A stretch of DNA of 64,000 nucleotides from Nocardia mikamii NBRC 108933 (GTDB taxonomy: Bacteria > Actinomycetota > Actinomycetes > Mycobacteriales > Mycobacteriaceae). The stretch spans positions 124,001-188,000 of the forward strand of contig NZ_BDCM01000022.1 in assembly GCF_001613505.1 (NCBI RefSeq). The letters are read 5' to 3'. The notes beneath the pieces were generated by a model. The model made no database searches and was not told the origin of the DNA. It saw only the letters and a list, made by a program, of their open reading frames with translations. The translations under genes were made by a program, and so were the position numbers. Shown one piece after another: positions 50,778 to 59,197 of this stretch (position 1 is its first letter; every line of letters begins with the position of its first letter).

Positions 50778-53700
50778 GTGGTCGACACGATGGTGAGGGC
50801 GGACGGTGCGCCTACTGCAGGCGCGACACCCAGGACCTCGGGTAGACAGCGCGGCGACTGGGCCAAACCGATAGCTTTCCTCGCCGGGCTGCTGGGCGCG
50901 TTGTGCGCCGTCGCGGTGCCGCTGCTGCCGGTGAAGGTGGACCACACCACGCTGTCGTGGCCGCAGGCGGATTCGGCCCGCAGTATCGACGCACCGCTGG
51001 TCACGTATGCCCCGGTGACCTTCGATGCCACCATTCCCGGCCGGTCGATGGCGCAACTGAGCGCACACGGCGGAGTGCTGGCGTCGACGCTGCCCGCCGG
51101 TGCGCCGCAACTGGAGAAATACGGATTCGTCGCGCGTGTGCGACCCGTACAGGACGGTAAGCCCGCGCGACTCGAGGTCGTGTTGCGCAATCAATCGCTG
51201 CTGAACGTGCCGATCGACGCGGTCGCCGACGGTACCTTGACCGTGCACGCCGACATGTCCTCGACCAAGGTCGGGCTCATCGGAACGGATATCGAAGGCG
51301 CCACCTTGCCGCCCGGTGACTGGCGGCCACAGGTGGTCGGCATCTTCAGCGATCTCCCCAAGCCGGACGGCGCCAAGGTCGTCGCGCAGGTCGACAGCCG
51401 GTTCTCGGTGACGCCGACGGTCCTCAAACGCGCGGCCGAAGTCCTGGCGGTCGTGTTCACGCTGGTCGCGCTGCTGGCGCTGTATCGGCTCGACCGCACC
51501 GACGGCCGGCGGTTCCGGCGGCTGCTCCCGCAGCGGTGGCGCACGTTCACCGGCGTCGACCTCGTCGTCTTCGCCACACTGCTGCTGTGGCATTTCATCG
51601 GGGCCACCACCTCCGACGACGGCTACCAGTTCGGGATGGCACGGACCTCGCTGGTGTCCGGATATATGGCCAACTACTTCCGGTTCTTCGGCGTCCCGGA
51701 GAACCCGGTCGGCACGCCGCCGTACGACATCATCGCGCACATGTCGGAGATCAGCGTCGCGAGCCCGTGGATGCGGCTGCCGACGCTGCTGGCGGCCGTG
51801 GTCACCTGGCTGGCGCTGAGCCGGGAGGTGATCCCGCGACTCGGCGTGGCCGTGCGCCACGACAAGGTGGCGGTGTGGACGGGCGCGCTGGCGTTCCTGG
51901 CCGTGTGGCTTCCCTACAACAACGGGCTGCGGCCCGAGCCGGTGGTCGCCGTCTGTGTGCTACTCACCTGGTGCCTCGTCGAGCACGCCATCGCGAGGCA
52001 CCGACTGCTGCCGTATGCCCTCGCGATCCTGATCGCGGCGTTCAGTTTCACCGCCGCGCCCTCGGGCATCATCTGCCTGGCGCCGCTGCTGGCGGGACTG
52101 CGTTCGGCCGTCGGATTCGGTGTCCCGCGAGCGCGCGAACTCGCCGGTGCCGGGCAGGGAAACCCGGTGCCGGCCGGCGCCTGGATCCGGGCGTACGGGG
52201 CGCTGCTGGCACCACTGGCCGCCGCCGGAATGCTCGTGCTGGCCTTCGCTTTCGCCGTCGAACCGCTCTCGGCGATGTTCGAGATGCAGCGCGTGCACAA
52301 CATCGTCGGCCCCTCGGACCCCTGGTACAACGACTATCTGAACTACCAGTGGCTGTTCATGCCGTCGGCCGACGGTTCCATCGCCCGCCGCTTCGGCATG
52401 GTCGCGATGTGGCTGAGCCTGCTGGTCTGCGTGTTCGTTTTGCTGCGCAAGGGCGGCCGTATTCCGTTCACCGCGCCCGGGCCGGCGCGGCGGCTGCTCG
52501 GTGTGACCTTCGGGGCCATGGTGCTGATGGCGACCTGTCCGACGAAATTCACCCATCACAACGGCGTGTACGCCGGGCTGGCCGGATCGGTGGCGGTCCT
52601 CACCGCGGTCGCGGTCGGGCCCCGGGTGATGCGCTCGCCACGCAACCGCGCCCTGTTCGCGGCGGTGGTGGCGCTGGCGATGGCGCAGATCTTCACCAGT
52701 GTCAACCAGTGGTGGTGGGTATCGAGTTTCGGCGTCCCGTGGTGGAACGAGCCACCGTCGGTGCTCGGCGTCGGGTTCAGCAAGATCTTCCTCATCATCG
52801 CCGCGCTGTGCCTGCTGCTCGCGATCTGGTGGCATGTGCGGGCGCCGAAACCCGGTACCCCGCATCGGGTTTCCCCGCGCGCCTGGCGCCTGGCGAAGTT
52901 CCCGCCGCTGATGGCGGCCGCCGCGATCCTGGTGGTGTTCGAGGTGTTCTCGTTCACCGCGGGCGCGGTCGCGCAATACCCGGGATTCTCGCTGGCATCT
53001 TCGAATATCCATGCGGTAGTGGGCAATCCGTGCGGTCTGGCAAACAAGGTCGTCGTCGAAACCGATCCCAACGCCTCGATGATGCAGCCGCTGGTCGGCG
53101 ATCAGTTCTCCACTTTCACCAACGGTGCGCGTGGATTCGTGCCGAACGGCGTCGGCGACGTGATGTCTCCCGACGAGAAGGAGGAGACCAGCAGCATCGC
53201 CAAATCCTTCGGCGACAAACCCGGCACCGGCGAGTCGGCCACCCAAACCGGCGGCGCCCCACTGCCTTACGGCCTGGACGCGGCGACCACACCGGAACTC
53301 GGCACCTACGGCGAGGAGCAGCCCGCCGATCTCGTCACCGGCTGGTATCGCCTGCCCGCCCAGCACGACCGCAGCGATATCGTCTCGATCGCCGCGGCCG
53401 GGCGCATCCAGGCGGTGGGTCCGAACAACGGATATGTCGGCGGCGAACCGGTGGAGGTCGAATACGGCAGCACCGACTCCGCGACGAGCGCACACGCGCT
53501 CGGACGGGTGACCCCGATCGACATCGGCCCGGCGCCGTCGTGGCGGAACCTGCGAGTCCCCCTGGACCGAATTCCCGCCACCGCCAACGTGATCCGCATC
53601 GTGGCCAAGGACCACAACCTCGATCCGCAGCGCTGGGTGGCGCTGACTCCCCCGCGCATACCGAAGACGCACACGCTGAACGACCTGGTCGGCTCGAAAC

Positions 53701-54050
53701 AGCCGGTACTCCTGGACTGGGCCGTGGGCCTGCAATTCCCGTGCCAGCGCCCCTTCGACCACAAGGACGGCATCGCCCAGGTACCGGGCTGGCGCATCCT
53801 GCCCAACCGTCTGGGCGCGGCCGACACCACGATGTGGGAAAGCCACGCGGGCGGCGGTCCGCTGGGCTGGAGTCAGCAATTGCTGCGCTCGCAGACCCTG
53901 GCCACCTACCTCGCCTACGACTGGGACCAGGATTGGGGCGAACTGCAGCGTCTCAACCCGATCGACCCCTCGGCGGTGCCCGCCGCCCCGGCGGTCACCC
54001 AGCAGACCCACAGCGGTATGTGGTCACCCGGGCATATCTACACCTGGTAG
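50778..54050 (+). CDS. Arabinosyltransferase (Emb family)
   Basis: 1090 residues, the usual length for EmbA/B/C. It adds arabinose from decaprenyl-phosphoryl-arabinose to cell-wall arabinogalactan or lipoarabinomannan. The first periplasmic-facing motif TTSDDGYQFGMA has the GT-C catalytic Asp pair (280-281). The N-terminal segment AKPIAFLAGLLGALCAVAVP, many central membrane helices and a C-terminal carbohydrate-binding part (CQRPFDHKDG; WDQDWGELQRL) are visible. Met322 lies where EmbB Met306 (ethambutol) lies. EmbA, B and C cannot be told apart by eye, so no symbol is given. Start GTG 50778; ATG 50790 is an alternative. Confidence 0.92.
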   Translation: MVDTMVRADGAPTAGATPRTSGRQRGDWAKPIAFLAGLLGALCAVAVPLLPVKVDHTTLSWPQADSARSIDAPLVTYAPVTFDATIPGRSMAQLSAHGGVLASTLPAGAPQLEKYGFVARVRPVQDGKPARLEVVLRNQSLLNVPIDAVADGTLTVHADMSSTKVGLIGTDIEGATLPPGDWRPQVVGIFSDLPKPDGAKVVAQVDSRFSVTPTVLKRAAEVLAVVFTLVALLALYRLDRTDGRRFRRLLPQRWRTFTGVDLVVFATLLLWHFIGATTSDDGYQFGMARTSLVSGYMANYFRFFGVPENPVGTPPYDIIAHMSEISVASPWMRLPTLLAAVVTWLALSREVIPRLGVAVRHDKVAVWTGALAFLAVWLPYNNGLRPEPVVAVCVLLTWCLVEHAIARHRLLPYALAILIAAFSFTAAPSGIICLAPLLAGLRSAVGFGVPRARELAGAGQGNPVPAGAWIRAYGALLAPLAAAGMLVLAFAFAVEPLSAMFEMQRVHNIVGPSDPWYNDYLNYQWLFMPSADGSIARRFGMVAMWLSLLVCVFVLLRKGGRIPFTAPGPARRLLGVTFGAMVLMATCPTKFTHHNGVYAGLAGSVAVLTAVAVGPRVMRSPRNRALFAAVVALAMAQIFTSVNQWWWVSSFGVPWWNEPPSVLGVGFSKIFLIIAALCLLLAIWWHVRAPKPGTPHRVSPRAWRLAKFPPLMAAAAILVVFEVFSFTAGAVAQYPGFSLASSNIHAVVGNPCGLANKVVVETDPNASMMQPLVGDQFSTFTNGARGFVPNGVGDVMSPDEKEETSSIAKSFGDKPGTGESATQTGGAPLPYGLDAATTPELGTYGEEQPADLVTGWYRLPAQHDRSDIVSIAAAGRIQAVGPNNGYVGGEPVEVEYGSTDSATSAHALGRVTPIDIGPAPSWRNLRVPLDRIPATANVIRIVAKDHNLDPQRWVALTPPRIPKTHTLNDLVGSKQPVLLDWAVGLQFPCQRPFDHKDGIAQVPGWRILPNRLGAADTTMWESHAGGGPLGWSQQLLRSQTLATYLAYDWDQDWGELQRLNPIDPSAVPAAPAVTQQTHSGMWSPGHIYTW

Positions 54051-54109
54051 CCGCTGCGGCGCAGCCCGGCCGGGATCGGACCTCGCGCCTCTCGCAACGC
54101 TGCCGCACA

Positions 54110-54135
54110 TCGTCTCGCGCGCCGGAGCGAGACGA
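54110..54135. terminator. Hairpin after the arabinosyltransferase gene
   Basis: TCGTCTCGC (54110-54118) and GCGAGACGA (54127-54135) make a perfect 9-bp stem with an 8-base loop, 60 bases after the emb stop. It overlaps the leader of the Mut7-C gene, so it may end the emb transcript or control the next gene. Confidence 0.6.
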
Positions 54136-54154
54136 CGACAGCGAGACGACGACA
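54127..54154. repeat. Perfect 14-bp tandem duplication just before the Mut7-C gene
   Basis: GCGAGACGACGACA occurs twice without gap (54127-54140, 54141-54154), ending right before ATG 54155. The first copy is also one arm of the hairpin at 54110-54135, so the duplication offers the hairpin two alternative partners. Confidence 0.75.
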
Positions 54155-54163
54155 ATGGTCTCC

Positions 54164-54916
54164 ATGACCGCAAGTGTCGAACTGCGGGTGTACGCCGAGC
54201 TGAACGACTTCCTGGCCCCGGGCGCGCGATACGTCGCGCAGCGGCGGCCGATCCGTCCGCATCAGACCGTGAAAGACATCGTCGAGGCTGCGGGCATCCC
54301 GCATACCGAGATCGACCTCATGCTGGTCGACGGTGAATCCGTCGACTTCGGTCACCACCCGCGGCCGGGCGATCGGCTCGCCGCCTACCCGGTATTCGAG
54401 ACCCTCGACATCGGACCGTCGACGCGGGTTCGTCCCCGCCCGCTGCGCGATCCGCGTTTCCTCGTGGACGTCAATCTCGGCGGGCTCGCCCGGCTCATGC
54501 GGTTGATGGGCCTCGACGCTCGAATCCCGTGGGACACCGACGATGCCGCGGTGGCGACGTCCGCCGCGGAACAACACCGGATCATCCTCACCCGCGACCG
54601 CGGACTCCTGAAGCGTCGCAACGTGACCCACGGAGTCTTCGTGCGCGCGAACCGGCCCTTCGATCAGCTCGTCGAGGTGATCCACCGGCTCGATCTGGCC
54701 GATCGGCTGAGGCCGTTCAGCCGCTGCCTGCCCTGTGGCGGCCTCCTGACCGACGTGGCCGAAGAGGACATCATCGACAGGCTGGAACCGCTCACCCGCA
54801 AGTACTACGACACCTTCAGAGAATGCCGCGATTGCCGGCGGATCTACTGGGAGGGCTCGCACCAGCGGCGACTCGATGACCTCGTCACCAGAATCCGAGC
54901 AGCGGTCGCGCGCTAG
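54164..54916 (+). CDS. Mut7-C RNase domain protein with N-terminal ubiquitin-like domain
   Basis: 250 residues. The N-terminal ~85 residues are a beta-grasp Ub-Mut7-C domain (LRVYAELNDFLAPGARYVAQ). The C-terminal PIN-like Mut7-C domain has FLVDVNLGGLARLMRLMGLDA, ILTRDRGLLKRR and a four-Cys zinc site (CLPCGG, CRDCRR). It is predicted to be an RNase, possibly of tRNA or stress type. Start ATG 54164; ATG 54155 (MVS) is an alternative. It ends overlapping the convergent small secreted gene by 4 bases. Confidence 0.85.
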   Translation: MTASVELRVYAELNDFLAPGARYVAQRRPIRPHQTVKDIVEAAGIPHTEIDLMLVDGESVDFGHHPRPGDRLAAYPVFETLDIGPSTRVRPRPLRDPRFLVDVNLGGLARLMRLMGLDARIPWDTDDAAVATSAAEQHRIILTRDRGLLKRRNVTHGVFVRANRPFDQLVEVIHRLDLADRLRPFSRCLPCGGLLTDVAEEDIIDRLEPLTRKYYDTFRECRDCRRIYWEGSHQRRLDDLVTRIRAAVAR

Positions 54917-55119
54917 ACGCAGAAGCTGACGCTTGCCGATCCGACCGGAAGGTTGAGGCATACGGAAAGCCACTGAATCTGCGTCGCCCGGGCGGCCGTG
55001 TCACTGGTCGCGGGCGGGCCGGCCGCAGGCGCTGCGGCGGAGGCGATCGCGGGGGCGGCGGCTCCCAAGGTCAACGTAGTGACAGCCGTCGCGACGGCAA
55101 GACCAATTCTTCGAGACAT
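54913..55119 (-). CDS. Small secreted protein with C-terminal cysteine pair
   Basis: 68 residues from ATG 55119, preceded by GGGAGAGAATTGCG. The N-terminus MSRRIGLAVATAVTTLTLGA is a classic signal peptide with an ASA-type cleavage region around residues 27-30. The mature peptide is about 38 residues and ends CLNLPVGSASVSFCV; two Cys 13 residues apart could form a disulfide. I do not recognise a family. Confidence 0.65.
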   Translation of the reverse strand: MSRRIGLAVATAVTTLTLGAAAPAIASAAAPAAGPPATSDTAARATQIQWLSVCLNLPVGSASVSFCV

Positions 55120-55338
55120 CGCAATTCTCTCCCGAGAGTCCGGACTACACGCACCAATTCTCCGCCCGACGCCCCCTCGATCACAAGGGACCGTCGGCCT
55201 CGACCGGTTGAGCGCGCCATCGCGATGGGTGCCGTGTCCATGTTTCATCTCGGTCGCCGCCCCCGGCGCGACCCCGCGTCACGAGTAGACTCCAGCTTGC
55301 TCGCAGATGTCCACAAGGTGAACTCAAAGGGAGTGACA

Positions 55339-55770
55339 ATGGACCTTCTCGAGGGTGGGGTAAAAGCAATTTCGTGGACGGCCGATGCGACCACATCCGC
55401 GGCCGGGGCGGTGGGCGGCGCTGCGGTGAACGGCGTACTCGGGGGTATGCAGGGCGTCGTGTCGGGGGTGCGCAGCGGACTGAGCAGCGGTAGTCATTCG
55501 ACGCCGGCGGCCGCACTCACCCTGGCCGCGATCGGAGCCACGGGAGTCGTGGACTGGCCCGTGCTGTTGGGCGTGGGCGGCACCGCGCTCGTCATACGGA
55601 AGCTCATCGCGCACCCGGACCGGCAACCGGAATCCACTACCGATGTTCGTGCGGCCGGTGACGAGCAGCAGACACCCGGTGAGCGTCCGGCCCTCCCCAG
55701 CGACGACGAGGGGAAGGCGACCGCGGGCAAGACCGCGACCGGATCGCGGCACGCACCGAGCAAGGCTTAG
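55339..55770 (+). CDS. Small membrane protein with WPVLL segment, unknown function
   Basis: 143 residues from ATG 55339 after AAAGGGAGTGACA. A Gly/Ala/Val-rich N-terminal half (AVGGAAVNGVLGGMQGVVSG) is followed by a hydrophobic helix pair around GATGVVDWPVLLGVGGTALV and a charged, Pro/Thr-rich tail (from about 100). The helix resembles the one in the protein at 56010 (IIEWPVALVLAGG), so the two may be distant relatives. No family is recognised. Confidence 0.65.
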   Translation: MDLLEGGVKAISWTADATTSAAGAVGGAAVNGVLGGMQGVVSGVRSGLSSGSHSTPAAALTLAAIGATGVVDWPVLLGVGGTALVIRKLIAHPDRQPESTTDVRAAGDEQQTPGERPALPSDDEGKATAGKTATGSRHAPSKA

Positions 55771-55808
55771 CCCGCAGCGCTCTCGCCTCACGGCGTAGCG
55801 TGGGGCGA

Positions 55809-56009
55809 TCAGCGTGATGATTCGCCGACGACGTCGAGGACTCCCAGGCGCCACAACACCGCGTACAACTCACGCAGCGGAACGGTCAGCACCTGCGTCA
55901 ACGCGCCCGTCAACGGATCCCGGCCGCCTACATCGGATGTCCTCACGACGGACACTGTGGCGAACCCAGGCGTCGAGAGCCCGAATATCACATGACCGGG
56001 AGGCAACAT
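55809..56009 (-). CDS. Possible small protein, doubtful
   Basis: 66 residues. The C-terminal half (DPLTGALTQVLTVPLRELYA, then VLWRLGVLDVV) reads like a real protein with high third-position GC, but ATG 56009 has no ribosome site and a GTG inside might be the start. It may instead be the leader of the gene at 56010. Kept only as a low-confidence candidate. Confidence 0.3.
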   Translation of the reverse strand: MLPPGHVIFGLSTPGFATVSVVRTSDVGGRDPLTGALTQVLTVPLRELYAVLWRLGVLDVVGESSR

Positions 56010-56276
56010 ATGGCCGACGAATCACATATCAGCCACCGGAACGCGGTCGACAAGGTCATGGCCGCGCACAGTTTCGCGGTGGAACTTCCCCTGCTCGGCC
56101 GAGTCCCGGTCCCCCGCCCCGAACAGCTGGCCTACTACGGCGCACTCGGCGCCCTGGCCGCCGCGGAGATCATCGAATGGCCGGTCGCGCTGGTATTGGC
56201 CGGCGGCCATTGGCTCGCGGAGAACCAACACAACCGCGTGGCCCACGAGATCGGCGAGGCCCTCGAAGACGCTTGA
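56010..56276 (+). CDS. Small membrane protein with IEWPVA segment, unknown function
   Basis: 88 residues from ATG 56010 with GGAGGCAACAT upstream. Residues ~40-70 form a hydrophobic helix (AYYGALGALAAAEIIEWPVA, then LVLAGGHWLAENQ). The helix with conserved-looking Glu-Trp-Pro-Val is shared in pattern with the protein at 55339. The N-terminus is His/Ala-rich and soluble. No function can be assigned. Confidence 0.7.
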   Translation: MADESHISHRNAVDKVMAAHSFAVELPLLGRVPVPRPEQLAYYGALGALAAAEIIEWPVALVLAGGHWLAENQHNRVAHEIGEALEDA

Positions 56277-56319
56277 CGCCGCACCGCGAGCCACGCCCAG
56301 GTCCCGGCCGGATCGCCGA

Positions 56320-57066
56320 TCACGCATAACGCTCGACATGTCCGACGGTGACGAAGCCGAGGCGTCGATAGATCCCTTCACCGTCCGGCGAGGCGGTGAG
56401 GACGACCCGGCGAGCACCGGATTCGAGCGCCAGGACCAGAGCGTGCCGCGTCAGCGCGCTTCCGATGCCCAGTCCGCGACGATCGGCTCGCGTCACGATG
56501 TGCTCGAGCGACGCGCCCGCGGCGCAGCTCACGACCGCGGCGCAGCCGAGCACCTCGCCGCCTTCACGCCAGAGCAGGTAGCGGGTGGAGCCGCAATCCA
56601 TACCCTGGCGCAGGCCGGCCACGAGGGCCGCGGTGGCGGTCGCACCCGACCAGAGTCCCGCCCACTCGGCGAGGCCGGGGTCATCGGTCACGGCCTCGAT
56701 CCGCACCGGCTCTTCGCGTTCCCCGTGTATGACTCGGCCCGGATCGGCGAGCATCATCAGCGGTTCGGTTTCGAACAGTTCCAGGCCCTTCCGCCGCAGA
56801 AGGTGCGGGATCTCCGGCGAATCGACGTCTCGCCAGACATGCCAGCTTGCGGGCACGCCGTCGACCAGCGTTCGCAACCGCTCGATCTCGTGCGGGCTCG
56901 CATCGCCCACCCGGAGCACGCCGTTCAGTTCCTCACTGGGCGCGCCGGTACGAAACCAGCTCGACGGTGCGCCACCGCTCGACCGGTTCGCTCGCACCAC
57001 ATGGGTTGCGACAAAGGTGGTTACGGCCTCGTGGCACAGCCGGGGGTGGCTCGTTCGTCGGGTCAC
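56320..57066 (-). CDS. GNAT family N-acetyltransferase
   Basis: 248 residues from GTG 57066, after GAGGAAGAGGTC. The acetyl-CoA motif A is clear (ADRRGLGIGSALTRHALVLA), followed by GIYRRLGFVTVG. The N-terminal ~110 residues (TTFVATHVVRANRSSGGAPS; ASWHVWRDVDSP) look like a degenerate second GNAT half. The acetyl acceptor is unknown. Confidence 0.8.
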   Translation of the reverse strand: MTRRTSHPRLCHEAVTTFVATHVVRANRSSGGAPSSWFRTGAPSEELNGVLRVGDASPHEIERLRTLVDGVPASWHVWRDVDSPEIPHLLRRKGLELFETEPLMMLADPGRVIHGEREEPVRIEAVTDDPGLAEWAGLWSGATATAALVAGLRQGMDCGSTRYLLWREGGEVLGCAAVVSCAAGASLEHIVTRADRRGLGIGSALTRHALVLALESGARRVVLTASPDGEGIYRRLGFVTVGHVERYA

Positions 57067-57106
57067 GACCTCTTCCTCGCGCATGATGTCGGGCGGTCGG
57101 CGAGAT

Positions 57107-57643
57107 TCAGCCACGGTCCGACGATTCCGGAGCAAACAGTGATTCGTATCCTGCGCGAAGGGAATTGAACTTCGGCCAGAACATATCGTGTGGAGATGTC
57201 GCGAGCCTGGCTCGCAGGATGTCCAGGTGGGTGTGCCAGCCCGCGGCGATATCGAGCATTTCGCCGCGAGTCGGGATCCGGCGGTGGGTGACGGTCAGCC
57301 GGACCTTGTCGGCGACCGGCTCGAGTGCGAAGGTCACGTCCGAGTCGGCGAGGCCGCCGCCGGTGCTCCAGGTGTGGCGCAGCCGATGCGGTGGGTCCCA
57401 TTCGAGCACCTCACCGTGCCTGCGGTCGGCCACCTCGGCGGGATCGCCCTCGCCGGTGAGTTCGTGGATCCGGAAGATGTGTTCGACGCGGCCGCCGGTG
57501 ACCTGTTCGAGCAGCCCGCCGGCCAGCCAGGTCGCGCGCTTGTCGACGTCGGTCAGGTAGGCCCAGACCCGTTCGATCGGTCCGGGCAGTAATCGTTCGA
57601 TGCGAACCGTGCCCGGCGCGACGACCTTGCCGTACTCACTCAT
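57107..57643 (-). CDS. SRPBCC / AHSA1-like protein
   Basis: 178 residues. RLLPGPIERVWAYLTDVDKRATW and HRLRHTWSTGGGLADSDVTF are the signature of AHSA1-type START-like proteins, which bind hydrophobic ligands or act as stress chaperones. ATG 57643 lies inside the ArsR gene end (8-base overlap), so the two are coupled, the usual ArsR-SRPBCC arrangement. Confidence 0.85.
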   Translation of the reverse strand: MSEYGKVVAPGTVRIERLLPGPIERVWAYLTDVDKRATWLAGGLLEQVTGGRVEHIFRIHELTGEGDPAEVADRRHGEVLEWDPPHRLRHTWSTGGGLADSDVTFALEPVADKVRLTVTHRRIPTRGEMLDIAAGWHTHLDILRARLATSPHDMFWPKFNSLRAGYESLFAPESSDRG

Positions 57644-57977
57644 CCCGCGAATCCTCCTGTAGCAGTGCGGCTTCCAGGGCATCGAGACTCTCGCCCCAGA
57701 ACCGCTCGTAGAAGTTCACCCATTCGGCGCACTCTCGCAGCGGGCGCGGATCGAGCCGGCACAGATGTGTGCGCCCGTGCACGCTGCGTCGCACCAGCCC
57801 GGCCCGCTCGAGCACCTTGATGTGCTTGGACGCGGCCGCGAGCGAGATGTCGAACGGAGCCGCGAGCTCACCCACGCTGCACTGGCGCCGCGCCAGGGTG
57901 CGCAGCATCGAGCGGCGCGTGGAGTCCGACAGCGCGTGGAACACCACGTCGAGCTGTTCCGAGGAATTCTCAACCAC
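57636..57977 (-). CDS. ArsR family transcriptional regulator
   Basis: 113 residues with a winged helix (HALSDSTRRSMLRTLARRQC; LAAASKHIKVLERAGLVRR). No metal-binding Cys cluster is evident, so it is probably of the SRPBCC-linked type. Its start codon lies inside one of two matching palindromes (57970-57985), consistent with autorepression. Confidence 0.88.
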   Translation of the reverse strand: MVENSSEQLDVVFHALSDSTRRSMLRTLARRQCSVGELAAPFDISLAAASKHIKVLERAGLVRRSVHGRTHLCRLDPRPLRECAEWVNFYERFWGESLDALEAALLQEDSRDE

Positions 57978-58026
57978 ATGGTTGACTATTCCGTCTCCGC
58001 CTGCCTACTGTCAACCCATCGGTTGA
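57970..58026. promoter_or_regulatory. Two ArsR operators TCAACC-N4-GGTTGA
   Basis: TCAACC-ACAT-GGTTGA (57970-57985) and TCAACC-CATC-GGTTGA (58011-58026) are perfect 6-bp arm palindromes, centres 41 bp apart (about four helical turns). They fill the gap between the ArsR start (57977) and the rightward SRPBCC gene (58065), so one repressor can control both directions. Confidence 0.8.
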
Positions 58027-58064
58027 ATGTCGAGGCCGATCCACCCACCCTTCAGGGAGAACCC

Positions 58065-58544
58065 ATGACCGAGCAGAATTTCTCGACGACCTTCGCCGTC
58101 GACCGGCCCCCCGAAACCGTACTCGACGGACGCGGCTGGTGGTCGACAACGCTCACGGGAGGCAGCGAAAAGCCCGGAGACGTCTTCACGTACGAGGTTC
58201 CGGGCGTACATCGCGCCACCATCGAGATCACCGAGGTCGTCCCCCACCACCGCGTCGTCTGGCGTGTCCTCGATGCCCGGCTCACCCTCGTCGACGACCA
58301 GACCGAATGGAACGGCACCGAAATCCGATTCGAGATCCCCCCCGGCGCCGGCACCACCGAACTCCGCTTCACCCACATCGGTCTCACCCCCGCGTTCGAA
58401 TGCTTCGACGCCTGCCGCAAGGGCTGGTCGTTCTACATCGACAAAAGCCTGCGCGAGCTGATCACCACCGGCACCGGCCAACCTGACGAGGATCCCCAAG
58501 CCCTCGCCTTGGCGAACGAGAATGCGGCAGCGACGCCGCACTGA
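58065..58544 (+). CDS. SRPBCC / AHSA1-like protein
   Basis: 159 residues. It has the N-terminal TFAVDRPPETVL strand, then GRGWWSTTLTGGSEKPGDVF, and C-terminal GWSFYIDKSLRELITTG. Compared with typical relatives the segment between PPETV and GRGWW is about 5-8 residues shorter, perhaps a small in-frame deletion. ATG 58065 follows CAGGGAGAACCC. Under the ArsR operators, divergent. Confidence 0.82.
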   Translation: MTEQNFSTTFAVDRPPETVLDGRGWWSTTLTGGSEKPGDVFTYEVPGVHRATIEITEVVPHHRVVWRVLDARLTLVDDQTEWNGTEIRFEIPPGAGTTELRFTHIGLTPAFECFDACRKGWSFYIDKSLRELITTGTGQPDEDPQALALANENAAATPH

Positions 58545-58586
58545 GGAAACGACGCCGACCTAGGGCGATGCCGCTCGGGTACGCCG

Positions 58587-58970
58587 TCAGGTCTGGTCGA
58601 GCACGCTCGTGGGGACGCCGTAGGGCAGGAATCGCACCTTACGGCGTTCGTCGGTGTTGTCGCGGTGCGCGCGCAGGGCCTCGAGTTCGGTCGGGAAAAC
58701 CTGCTCGACTCGGGCCTCACCGCCGTCTTCGACGCTGTAGATGGCCCACACCCCGCTACCGGTCTCCCCGGTCGTCGCGTCGTCCGGTTCCGGCGATCGC
58801 GTGCGATCCGGCTGAACGAACTGACCGAACAGCGACGTCAGCGAATTCACGGTGGTGCGGTCGAGGTAGCCGGCGGCCTTTCCGAGCAGGTCGCGAACCT
58901 CGATTTCCGCCTCGCGCAGAGCGCGCTCGAATTCCTCCGGATCGATCCCGAAAGGCCCGTTGGTTGCCAT
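58587..58970 (-). CDS. Conserved-looking protein of unknown function
   Basis: 127 residues from ATG 58970 (GGGAGTATCGAG before it). An N-terminal acidic helix (DPEEFERALREAEIEVRDLL) is followed by a linker and a C-terminal alpha/beta part (VWAIYSVEDGGEARVEQVFP; RKVRFLPYGVPTSV). No signal peptide or membrane segment. I do not recognise a family. Confidence 0.65.
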   Translation of the reverse strand: MATNGPFGIDPEEFERALREAEIEVRDLLGKAAGYLDRTTVNSLTSLFGQFVQPDRTRSPEPDDATTGETGSGVWAIYSVEDGGEARVEQVFPTELEALRAHRDNTDERRKVRFLPYGVPTSVLDQT

Positions 58971-59197
58971 CTCGATACTCCCGTAGTCGGGGCTGTGTCT
59001 CCAGTATGCCGCGCGCCGGCGTCGAGGGGTGGATCGGTTTCCGACCAGCGGGTCCCGTCTTCGCGGCCGGTCCGACTCGGTCACGAGGCAGAAATGCGTT
59101 CGATCGGTCTCTCGTGTGTTTTCCGGACGGAGAGGCCTCTGCGGTATTACGTTCGTCGGCAAAGAAATTCGCTTGCTGTAACCGAACGGGGGCGTGG

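Noticed and set aside
51536..54916. A 1126-codon frame through the arabinosyltransferase gene
   Set aside because: The first ~875 codons are an Arg-rich shadow of emb; the real protein is only the Mut7-C part from 54164.
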